Below the pieces are notes generated by a model that did not search any database, had not been told where the DNA came from, and worked only from the letters and a program-made list of their open reading frames with translations. A program made the position numbers and the translations under genes. A DNA stretch of 64,000 bases from Chrysomallon squamiferum (lineage: Eukaryota > Mollusca > Gastropoda > Neomphalida > Peltospiridae): contig CM022665.1 in the NCBI GenBank assembly GCA_012295275.1, positions 18,638,650 through 18,702,649 on the forward strand. Direction: 5' to 3'. How positions within the stretch are numbered: the first letter of the stretch is position 1; each line of letters opens with the position of its first letter. Shown in pieces: positions 1 through 16,576 of this stretch.

Positions 1-2451
<2,451 letters not shown>

Positions 2452-2909
2452 GCACATACCAACATACACACTTAAATTTTACATCCGCGACTGACTGTCA
2501 TCATACTTTTACACAATCGAGACCAGTTAACTATATCTTTTATGAAGCTCCAGACAGTGTATGTAAATGTTAATTGGATTTGAGTGCACGTTGAAACAAC
2601 TTAAAACGAATGTTTGAAAGAAAACAATTATGTTACTGATTGATATTTTAGCATTCAATAAACAGTTTCACGATCCATTACAATGTTACTGTTTCTTAAT
2701 GTAGCGATTTAATGGTTGCCATGGGAATGCTGATATTCGATAGATGAAAACAAACCAAAACAAAACGAAACAAAAAAACAGTTTCTGCTCGGGTTTTGGA
2801 CTAAGCTTATTGATTACCACAGATATCTTTACATGAGATAAGATGGTTAAGGAACAAATTTTCTAGTTAACAATGACGTAAATATTAATAAAACAACAAA
2901 CAAACTAAC

Positions 2910-2926
2910 AAACACTACTACTACTT

Positions 2927-2959
<33 letters not shown>

Positions 2960-3066
2960 ATAATAATAATAATATTAATAATTATAATAATAATATTTTT
3001 ATTAATATTAATAATAATAATATTAATAAATAAATAAATTAAATAATAATAATAATAATAATAAAA
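2910..3066. repeat. Trinucleotide repeat (ACT)n-(AAT)n
   Basis: A run of ACT triplets passes into imperfect AAT/TTA triplets. It is simple sequence, and the open frames across it are artefacts. Confidence 0.9.
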
Positions 3067-3399
3067 AAAATAATAAAATACAGTTTTCAAAATCAATAAT
3101 AGTAGGTTTGATAAGTATTTACTGATGGATTATTTGACGAAATTTAATGAATGTATATTGATTATTAAGATTAATACCGGATTAAATATTTTTCTGCAGC
3201 TAATTTAGTTGAAAGTACTATTTCACGTACCAAATCTCTATTAATGATGCCTGTGGTTAAAGATACATCTTATGTAAATACAGATGGTTTTCAAGTTCAG
3301 TCTTACATTACTTAAATACAGGTTCTTTTTTTCATATTTTATGTAATTCTATATATAATTCTGATTAATTCTAAAGGAATCTGTCTGTATTTAAATAGT

Positions 3400-4694
<1,295 letters not shown>

Positions 4695-4791
4695 GTTGAA
4701 ATTGCACACTCTTGTGATTCCAATAGCAATTATTAGAACAATTTATGAAAGTAAATTACTTTATTAATCGCAATCAAATGAACGAAAAACA

Positions 4792-4792
4792 A

Positions 4793-4876
<84 letters not shown>
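4792..4876. repeat. GA microsatellite
   Basis: A nearly pure GA run of about 80 bases lies 100 bases after the large CT array and in the opposite sense. Confidence 0.95.
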
Positions 4877-4877
<1 letters not shown>

Positions 4878-6046
4878 AATATTATTTCATTTGATCAAAA
4901 AAGTGTTCATCAGAAGCCCGCCCCTCCAGCCGAAAGGCTGTCCAAGAGTTTGGTCAAGTTTTACTTAAGAATCCACACAGAACTTAACAGAAATAGCCAG
5001 TAGTAATATCAGCTTTTACGTCCATACCATGATGTCCAGACTGGCTGCTGTCGGCAATTTATAATAGCTATATAGTTAAATATTCATAAAAAAGCAGTCA
5101 ACAAATCTAATGTTAAGGCTTTCATAATTGGTTCAGCAAGATAATATTTAGGTAACCAAGTAATGTGCAGATTTAGCAGACTTAGTATAGGCGGAGACGC
5201 AAATCCAATTACTTGCGTAATTAAATCGAAAGATCTAATAAGGAGTGCTGTTCAATTATCATAAAATGGCCACATAAATCTTTAGGATATGTTTGATTAT
5301 AGTCTGCCATGAGACCATAACATTACTAAAATAAATAAGCAAAATCACAAATTTACAAACATACAAACGCATACACTTGATAATCATTACTACTAATCAA
5401 TAAGCTACTACTATTACTGCTGTAACTGTTGTTATTGCTACTATTTTTTGTTTTCATTATTTACACTAACATATTAAAAATTTAACTATAAGAAAATGAG
5501 AACATGACACGACGTAACGTAACTCATTTGCACCTTGTCACACAATAATACAGCTTGGCACTGTAATTCTGTTAAAACATTTAACACGTTCTTCGTATGT
5601 CCGGTGTAAACATTCAACACAGAAATGGCTATACAAACTTCAGAATATACATTTTTCTATAAATTATTTGCTACATATTTGTTACGTCTTTAATATTTAA
5701 ACACAGACATTGACACAGAAAAGCAGCTGTGGCATATACCTCACAAAAATATTTCTTGTTTTAAGGTAGCCGATCGTTATGGCCCATTGTAAAACTACCA
5801 TTCAAAACCCACGAAATATTATAACAAACAGACATGGCTCATTGCTCAGTGGTGTAATATAGTTCACGCAGACGAAGATTAATTCGTAACAATGTTGTTA
5901 GCCTGACTACTGATCCAGAAAAAAAAAAGAAACTATATGCCTTGTGTAAGACGCCATAGTTTTTGCCTGTGTTGTTTAGACAAGTGTTATTGTGCGTACA
6001 GTTTACGTTTTTGTGTTCTGTCAGTGTTCACGTGAATTCCTTAACG
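4877..6046. other. Non-coding stretch upstream of the possible first exon
   Basis: No coding exon or recognised repeat is seen. Base composition becomes less biased, with more CpG, after about 5930. This would suit the 5' end of a transcript leading to the candidate exon at 6087, but no clear core promoter element stands out. Confidence 0.4.
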
Positions 6047-6097
6047 ATGACGAGATTTGTTTTGGATAGTTTATGTAACAAAGAAGATGAACAATGA
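6047..6097 (+). other. Possible upstream ORF overlapping the candidate start codon
   Basis: An ATG at 6047 opens a 16-codon frame (MTRFVLDSLCNKEDEQ) that stops at 6095-6097. It overlaps the ATG at 6087 in another frame. If the exon at 6087 is really the first coding exon, a ribosome starting at 6047 would pass the main start and terminate just beyond it, which would lower translation. Confidence 0.3.
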
Positions 6098-6122
6098 TGA
6101 GAATCAGAGAAATTTACTACAG
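6087..6122 (+). CDS. Candidate first coding exon of the ankyrin-repeat gene
   Basis: ATG at 6087 begins MNNDENQRNLLQ and the exon would end with CAG before GTAAAA at 6123. It ends on a whole codon, the phase needed to join the exon at 11,257, and the joined reading NLLQ-LLND is plausible. Against it, the exon is very short, the intron would be 5.1 kb, and an additional exon encoding the start of the first ankyrin repeat may lie between. This is an inference from splice site, phase and position only. Confidence 0.4.
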
Positions 6123-6584
6123 GTAAAATAAAATTTTACGTTGTATATGATTTACAGTCATTAGATGGAGCATGAATTTAAGTATATTCGTAGGATTATA
6201 GTATATTGATTAATAATTGTAATTGATCTGGTTTATTTTTAACACTAATGATACGGTTGTAGGTTACAGTGGGATACACTGTTAAAATAGTTATACTTAA
6301 CAATACGACGATGATAATGATATAAAGAAATAAAGAACAAATAATCTCTATAATGAAAGATGTCATCATCCAGACCAAAAACTATAATCATAAAGCTGGT
6401 GGTGATTATGATGACCACGATAATATTGGCACTGAAAACATAATCCTGTTTTGGATAATTCATTTGATATAAATATCTACCAAATTTTTTTTTATGTTCA
6501 TTAGTCCTATTTTATTGCACAATTACTAACTTGATTTTACAATTTGCTTTTAAATAATATATATCTTTTTTTCTATTATTGATT

Positions 6585-6672
6585 ATATTATATTATATTA
6601 TATTATATTATATTATATTATATTATATTATATTGTATTGCATTGTACTGTATTATATTATATTAAATTGTA
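6585..6672. repeat. Pentanucleotide repeat (TATAT/ATATT)n
   Basis: About 17 copies of an ATATT-type five-base unit, with a degraded stretch (TTGTATTGCATTG) near 6632-6650. Confidence 0.9.
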
Positions 6673-6992
6673 TTATATGTGTGTAATACACCTCCTATGT
6701 CCCGGATTATTTATTAACGACATGTCTTGTCTTACGCACACAAAATATTCTTACATAAAAACAACTTTAAAAAAAACATCAATTAAAAACAATGACAGTA
6801 TATCGTTGCGTGGCATCAGAGCATTTCCCCTTTCATTATCAGGAATTTGTCTTTAACCATATGGATATTATATCATACTGAAATGTGTCATTGAGTAAAA
6901 CTTACAAAAGACTGAGTTAAAAAACTGCATTCTGACTACATGCGTGACACAAATGCACTAAAAGATAGAAAGGTAGCAAACAATAAAGCAGT

Positions 6993-8069
<1,077 letters not shown>

Positions 8070-8465
8070 ATCAAAGCGTGTTTGGTGTGCATTTCGGTAA
8101 CTGAATGTAAAGTTATCTGATAACTTGGTGGTGTCATAATAATTTTTTAATCTTATTGATTTTTTTTCATGAAAGATTTAAAGTTTAATGCGATACTGAG
8201 AAGAAAAAAATGACTAACTATGAGATGAGTAATGTTTTGGTTTTTATTTTTTTTCTTCTTGTAATAATTTTAAAAAAATAATTTTAAGAAACAACAATAA
8301 TATAATGATAAGGATTTTAGCAGTTCCCTGTCTTCTCTATGACTGACTAGACTCTGCACACAGAGAATATTCGGAAACGCACTGGGGCAGGACACCAAAG
8401 TCCGATCACGACATCACAAACCCGTCAGATACCGCTGACAAGACGCGAACGTATGGAACACATTC

Positions 8466-8533
8466 GCATGCATGCATGCATGTATGTATGTATGTATGTA
8501 TGTATGTATGTATGTATGTATGTATGTATGTAT
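8466..8533. repeat. Tetranucleotide repeat (ATGC)n-(ATGT)n
   Basis: GCAT units pass into about 14 ATGT units. Simple sequence. Confidence 0.93.
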
Positions 8534-8676
8534 ACACACACAGACACACATATACATAAATATATATGTATCAATGATACTGTCTCCCTCTCTCTTTTTC
8601 TTACACAGACACAACCACCCACCCCCACACACTAAATGAATAGAAACTATATGTAATTGCACTATTAACTGTGGCA

Positions 8677-8679
<3 letters not shown>

Positions 8680-8712
<33 letters not shown>
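8680..8712. repeat. Poly-T tract
   Basis: An uninterrupted run of about 33 T. It could be the tail of a retroposed element inserted on the - strand, but no element body is recognisable beside it. Confidence 0.85.
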
Positions 8713-9103
8713 CGGAACTGAACAGTTTTAGCTAGGTCCGAACACGTACAAACACGATGTATCAAATTAACGGCAGTTTTGCATGTTTCAGTTCATTAAG
8801 TTGTTTCATACAAAACGGTCATTGTTCTAGGCGAGATATTTAAACTACACTGCAGGTCCTAATACAAACTGTTTAGTTGTAGGATTAAGTTGTTTCAGAA
8901 TTTATATATGTAAAATATTTTACCAAGCGTGTAATTAGCCACTGTAAAAATAATAAATAAGAAAATAAAATATTATCGATTTTTGCACTTGTTCATTTTC
9001 TGTTTGAAATAATAAACGTGTGTGTGTGTGTTTGTGTGTATGTTTGAATGGACGGATGGATGTTATATTATTATTGTTATCATCATCATCATCATCATCA
9101 TCA

Positions 9104-9143
<40 letters not shown>

Positions 9144-11256
9144 ATATATTGTTATTATTAATACATTAATTTTCAATTTAATTTTGATATCAGATTATTT
9201 AGTATATAATAAAGTTGTGAATTGGGGGGGTGGTGGTTAATTAACTAAACACTAAAAGATAATGACACTGTAATACAGTATGAAGTTAATTGTTACAAGA
9301 AATCTGTATGTTTTATAACGAGCGCAACTCTCTCTCATCTAGCAGTCATAGCGACGTTCTGTTTACTGGCCAACCGATTTGAAAACAGATATAACTATAA
9401 TCTTTCATCTCGCTTGCTGTTAGCATTCTACTTCTAATGACGCTGAACGAATGCACGGCATAGTTCATCGATCATTTATTTTCGATTTTTATTAACATTA
9501 CATGTAGCCATTAATTTGCAACAGTGAAAGGGAAATTAAGAAAAAAAATATATATATCTATACAGGGAGAGAGAATCGTCGAGCGCTCTGATCTGAAGAA
9601 GCAGTCTTTCAGTTAAGTCTTTTACGACAGTTGAATAATACATTTAATAAAAATGGTTAGTAGATTGCTCCATGGTAATAATGACACAAGACGAATAACC
9701 GTGTGTGTGTGTGTCTGCAAATATCTGCATGAGTATTTATAAACGTTTATGTATATGTCTTTGTATGTATGCATGCTATATGTGCATGTTTGTTAAACAG
9801 TTTTATTTTATCTGTATATCTGATAGGTGTGTGTGTGTGTGTGTGTGTGTGTGAGAAAGATTTTATCAAATATTTATTTATTTTCATTGTGGCAGACTGA
9901 TTAAAATAACTATACAAACAAGAATAATCCATTTCTTATACAGAATACTATCCAATAATCGGAAGAAATCGTATCCTCCAAAAGTATAGTTCATTTCACT
10001 TAATTACAATATTTTCCTTTTCTGTGAGTTTCACGATATCTGATTATCTCCAAACTTTTTCTTTTTTATCGACAATTATTTTAATCAATTTCGTTGTCTA
10101 ACGGTTTCCCGGCAATACGAATCGACTTGTCGATTGTTAATGCGATAAAGGAAAAATATCCAATTAAAAACTATTTAACGTAGAGAAAAAAAAGTATTGG
10201 GTTTGGTAGTATCTCATTTACAATTTTCAAATTAAAAATTATTTTAAACGTTATTAGAAAACTGATACAATGAAAGCAGTTGTGGGTTATGCATAATTTT
10301 TTTTTTTATCTGCTCATTAACTCTAAATAAAATGGAAAACACATTCTGACCGACGTAATCTCTTTCTAGCTTCCCACTGTTTTTTCCGTATAAATCTTTC
10401 TTTCCATCTGTGTATAGCTATCTATTTGTGTGTCTGTCTGTCAGTGTCTCTCTGCCTGTGTCTGAAGACAATTATAATATTGTAAATAACATCTAAAGGT
10501 TAACTTCCTGTTGTTACTAAATCACGACTGTGACGCAGAATCTCTTTACTGAAATAAAATATAAATATTTTATGGTTTTATTAATTGTGTATTTGCTTCT
10601 AAAATAAATAATTTTATGTTTCAGTGAAATGATTTAAATATGTTTTCAAATCCATATCGATCTAATGTTACCAACAAATTATATTTTCCATATATTTAGA
10701 TTTGTTTCAAGGAGATTTTTTTTATATTATCCTAACAGTTTGTATTTATCTGTGGGTCTGTCTATCTACTAACAACATTAATAAAAAAATTATAATCCTC
10801 CCACCTATTTACAATGATTTTCATATAATGAATTTTTGCAAGATCACAAACAGTACTCTTAGACCTGTATTAGACTTTGATATTGGGGTGTGTTATCAAG
10901 CTGCTAGAGGATCCTGGGGAATGCTCCCCAAAATGTTTTTAAATGTAGAATACGGGCCTGAATTTTATTATTAATGTGTAGTTTGTCTATATATCTATCC
11001 ATTCTTCCATACTTCTGTCCAGCTAAATCTCCATATTTGCATTTAGCAATCTGCGAAGGTACAATCAGTGGTGCAGCTGAGGTATCGGTTTGCTTTTTCT
11101 TCACATTTTGTTAGTGTTGGTTAGAAAATAGATATCAGATGATATAAATAAACAATAATAACAAGTGTGTGTGTGTATGTGTGTATATATATATATATTT
11201 AAAAAGAAAGAGAAAAAGAGAGAAAAACAAAACATTAATATGTGTTTTCATTGCAG
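8713..11256. other. Non-coding stretch before the first firm ankyrin exon
   Basis: No convincing exon is visible. The stretch contains a CAT/TTA triplet array (about 9063-9141), short GT runs near 9700 and 9828, and a more CpG-containing patch near 9310-9480 with no gene signal that I can support. If the exon at 6087 is real, this is intron; otherwise it is the upstream region of the ankyrin gene. Confidence 0.5.
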
Positions 11257-11447
11257 CTACTTAATGATGTTGACGGCACAGGCTGCCCTCCACTTATTCT
11301 GACACTTCAGCTTGGCAACGATGACTTGTGCAATTATTTACTTGATAAAGGTGCTGACGTCAACATCCAGGAAGAGAGATCAAATAGAACAGCTCTTCAC
11401 TATGCACTGTACATGAAGAAACATGAAATTTTTGAAAAAATTCTCAG
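11257..11447 (+). CDS. Ankyrin gene, exon 1 of the firm set
   Basis: The acceptor TTGCAG ends at 11256 and the donor is CAG|GTATAT. The exon encodes LLNDVDGTGCPPLILTLQLG and onward, giving the first ankyrin repeat (LLDKGADVNIQ) and most of the second (TALHYALYMKKHEIFEKIL). It ends two bases into a codon completed as Ser in the next exon. It starts inside an ankyrin unit, so coding sequence must precede it. Confidence 0.88.
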
Positions 11448-14400
11448 GTATATATTTTCACAACACATTATTTATATAATTAAAACAAAAAAAACAACAA
11501 CCCAAAAACAAACTATTATTGAATTATCTATATGGTGCTTTAGTGCAATATTTTTCAGAGAATTTATTATTGAATTTATAAATGATATGACCTTAATAGT
11601 TGTGTATATATATATATATATATAGTAACCATTTTAACTAATATGTTTTGAAGATAACATAGTAACAAACCAAGATGTTGTCACTGCTTATTACTATCAC
11701 TGATGAACTCATCCTCAGAATATGTTAAATTTAAGTAAGTCATATTTTAGTACCAACAATAATACAGTTAGATACTGCAAACTGTGACTGCTGGTTGATC
11801 CTTCAAATTTTCTTTTACTGATTACTTGTTTAGACAGAGCTAAGCCAATGTATTTCTTCACAGATTAAATTAATTTTTATTTATTTTATTTTACAAGCTA
11901 AATGTCTCGATTTAGGATTGGTATGAGTATTTTTTTTTCACTGTATCAATAACTGTTTTTAAAAAAAAATATAATAATAATAATAACAGCAACATCATAA
12001 ACAAAACAAAGGTTTAACAAATTGATCTAAAAACATCTAATATTAATTTGATTGTTGTCTAGTGTTACTACTTCAGAAGGAGAGAGAGAGAAAGTGAGGA
12101 TGTTTTTATGTGTCTTTTAGTTATTGATTCTTTGTCTTCACATTTTTTTTATAAAACTTCTCAGTTGAATTGGATTATTAATAGTTAAACACAACACAAG
12201 TTAAAGAAAAACAAAAAACGTTTTATTTCCAGATAATTAAAACTTAATCACCTGTAAAGCATAATCTTATGAAATAACATCATTATTTCAAAGCCATAAT
12301 TAAATATAATGCAAATACATGCACATAATTCAAATGAATTTAGAACATCCGACAAGTTATTAAAAAACAAAAAACAAAGATTTACCTTATTTTTTTTTTT
12401 TAAATTAATAAAAACTTAATAATCAGTAATGAAAACAAACACAAAATAAATAAATAAATAAATAATAATTTCTGTTTTTACCATTTTTCATAGTTCTTAA
12501 TATTAAAATTTCCCACTTTAAAACAATCTGTCTTTTTTTTCTTAATAATTTCAGTCTCAACCCAAACTTGGAGCTGACAGATTACAAAAAGACGACTATA
12601 ATACATCGCGCAAGTTCAGTGCGAGACATAAAGTACCTGAAGTCAATATTTGACAAAATGCCACCCAGTGGTATACTCCTCAACATGGCCGACTGTGATG
12701 GTGCTAATGCAGTGATGTTAGCCTGTCAGAATGGAAACATTGAACACTTGAAGTTGCTTTGTGAACATGGGGTAAAGAGTGGCTTTTATTTGTTATTTGT
12801 CTTTCAGTCGAAACACACTTTATCTGTCCTTCAGTATTATTTATTAATTAATCCAATAATATGTTTCATTTCTTATGAGATAACATTAAGGATATAATTC
12901 ATTCAGTTTTATAGTTATTTGCCCTTTATCTGACTGCCTAAACACTATGATTTCATCAATATTCATTTATTAATTCACAAGTCTGTTTAATTTCTTATGA
13001 GACAGCAATAATATAAAGAACAGAGTTCATTAAATCTTATAGTTATTTTATACATTAACAGACATATATAAATACAAACAGAAACATCCATATATGTGTG
13101 TGTGTGTGTGTGTCTGTGTCTGTTTTTACCTTGCCAAGATATGATGGCTAGACACATTTCTACATTTTCAGACACTGACAACAATAGTTTTACTTCAAAA
13201 ATTTGTTATTTACATATACATATTGTTCAAAGTTACTTGTTTGGTGTAATTTATTATGTACTTGCAAGACTATTCCCATTAAAAAAAAAAAAAAGAAAGA
13301 AAAAAAAGAGTAATAAAAAGTACTTTATAACACAGTACTTATTTTATATGAAACATCTTCCACATGAGTGCATGTCATAGGTTTCTATCAATAAACAGAA
13401 TGATTACTAGTCACTGTTGTATTGGAGAATGTATGATTAAACCAGGATTTACTTAATACCTGTTTATTTAGAGATCTATCTACTTTGTTCACTACATGAA
13501 TAAGTAAATAATGTTATTGTATTTTTGTAATGGATGTACAAAATGAAACAAAACAGAATAGGGAGCAACTAATACAAACTGGTCACAACCAGAATTCTTA
13601 ATGAATACCCAAGTACTAAATTTGGCATTAAATATTTTTTTAAGGCTATTAAAATTATTTCACTAATTTTATCCTTGGTCATTTGTTGATATTAGTGTTG
13701 TCATGGAGACTGATGTTTTGTTCAGTGTTTTCTTTATTATTAATATTATTATTAAAATACAGAATTACAGATTTCAAACTATTTTAGCTACTATTTAGTA
13801 GTGAAACCTGCCAGAAGGAATAATTCTAAATTATATATACTTTCTATTTATTTTTGTTTATTTTGATGCACCCAAGTATGCACAATAAAAAATGTATCTA
13901 GTTAAATAAAGGTAAGATTTGCTGTCAACCCTGGTCCATCCCTAAATCAATATTTCTTAATTAAACCATTATATGTTTTGAAACATTGTAAAACATAAAA
14001 CTTTTATCAATAACTCTTACTTTATATTATCCAAATCATTTTTATATTCCTTAAGTAACTGAATATTCTTGTTTATTTACATAAAATGTATATAGTAATG
14101 AGGTGAATTCAGAGAATAAACTATAAATATAAATGAAAACAGAGGAGTATCATTAAAAACGTGCTTGCATGTTCACATATAGGTGTTACTAACTTGGATA
14201 CAAATGTACCAATGACATGAAACAATGAATGAATTAATAATTAATATCATGTGATCAGGTACAAAGAATTTCTGCAGTGAATTTGTTAGAAGAAAAACCT
14301 TGAAAGTAACATTATAAAGATACAAAATGCAATTTTAAAAATAGAAAAAAAAACAAAAAAAACAGCAAAAACAATATGATTTTGAATCATAGTACAGTAT

Positions 14401-16523
14401 TAGAAGTAAAGAACAAATAATATTTATTATCTTGAAACAGTGTACTGAAGCAATATGTTATGTTGCACAGTATGAGAAAAAACAGAAATACAACATGCAG
14501 TACAGTACTATAAATAACATTAAATGTACTGAGCTGTCAATATGTAACAAATTATTCATTGTACTTAGAAAAAAACTATCATAATAACTACACTTATGAC
14601 ATATTTATTGCATAACACTCAGTTTTGTCACAGTATTAAAACTACTGATATTTTCATTAATGCAGATACTTCACAAAACGAGAGATATTAGAGTGTGTGA
14701 ATAATTTAATCACAATTTCCTTTTTGAATAATAACAACAATTAAAAAAAATATGCCAATTTATAAAGAATTTTGTTTTGATATGTCTGTATGTATGAATG
14801 TGTTTGAATATACACACATTTATTATCATTATTATCATCATCATCATCATTAACATCATCATTATTATTATTATAACATATTTTCAGACTGGTAAGTTAA
14901 AACAAAAATAAAAAATCAGTGACTAAATAACAGATACTTTTATATATACTATTACCACATCACTAAATTTTTCTAAAATTAAAGCTGTACTGTATTTTAT
15001 TTGTTACTATGGCTGAGAAGAAACTGTGTAAATTATAATACATAGAAGAAAATCATTATTATAAGACAGTATTTCAACTAGGACTGTAAAAAAATGTGAC
15101 ACAAAACCCAGGAATCTGCAGCCAAGGACTATTTTTATGAGACATTTTATAAATAAATTTAATCGATATCGCTAACTACTGCATGATCTCGTAAGTGATT
15201 TCAGTGTTTGCATGACTCTGTTTCTAACCAGATGTTTATGATAACACTCAACTGTTCATTTTAAAATAACTTTACAAATAAATATCTAATTTCAAGCACG
15301 TTATAAAAACATGACATTGCTTCATTTAAACAGTAAGCTCATAAAAACATGCAATTGTTAATATGAATTTTCTTTGTGAAGTTTATTTTATGAAATTCTT
15401 TTCACAGTTTTGAGTAGTTTAATTTTATATATTATATATTATATGTGTGTGTGTGTATGTGTGTGTGTGTGTCTTTATGTATGTGGCTGTGTGTGTTGTG
15501 TGTTTATGTGATGCCAGTATATAACTTGCTGAAAATGCATTGTTTAAGAATTCATAAACAAATTTATTTATTCTAATCAGTATATTCATTAAGAAACAAA
15601 ATGAAAATGAATATGCAGATATACACACACATACACAACCATACACACACACATACACACAAGTTTCTACTCACATACTTAAATATTCTCTTATCACATA
15701 CATACAAACTATAATTTACTTGTTAAAATACTTGTTTACATATTATTATTATTATTATTATTATTACAATTATTATTACTATTATTGTTATTATTATTAT
15801 CATTATTATTATTATCATTATTATTATTATCATTATTATTATTATTTCATTATTATTATTTCTATTACTATTACTATTATTATTATTACTATTATTATTA
15901 CTGTTATTGTTATTATTATTATTTCCAGGCAACTGTTTCTGCAGTAGACAAGTGTGGCCGTACAGCTCTACACCACTGTGTAGAAAACGCCAACACAGAC
16001 TGTGCCGACTTTCTGCTCAAGAACGACACCTCCCTGTTAAACACAGCTGACAGTGAGGGTCTCACTCCGCTACACATGAGTGCTATCACTGGAAACGAGG
16101 CTCTGTTGCATCTGCTGCTGAAGAAAGGAGCCAATCTGACATGTCTGGATGAAGAAAAACACACAGTGGTGCACTGGGCAACAGGTGTGTTACAAAATAT
16201 TAAATGTGTAAATTTAAAGTGTGTGTATGTAGTGTGTACATTTCAGAGTACCTTATATATTTGGTTTCTAATCTTTGCTAATAATGAAGTATGACAATAA
16301 AATAACAAGGTCGTGAAGAATCAAACAGACTGAATGTTTTTCATTTCATACTAAGAAATGCCACCAAAATTTATTTTACTTGCAATATATAAGAAGAAGA
16401 AGGAGAAGAAGAAGAAGAAGAATGTTGATAATGATGAGGATAGCAGTAGCATATCTATAGCAAGAACAGTAGCAGCAGCATCAACAACAACAGTTTCAGT
16501 AACAATAATAGCACAACAATGAC

Positions 16524-16576
<53 letters not shown>

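Larger units (their letters stand above)
12772..15928 (+). other. Intron of 3.2 kb
   Basis: No exon is seen. The intron contains an exact match to the degenerate RFX X-box (13697-13710), a GT/CA-type simple stretch near 15442-15660 and, at its 3' end, about 190 bases of ATT triplets leading into the acceptor. Confidence 0.7.

Noticed and set aside
15720-15947. Tyr-rich or Asn/Ile-rich frames
   Set aside because: They lie in the ATT triplet array. Only the part from 15,929 on is exon, and in one frame only.
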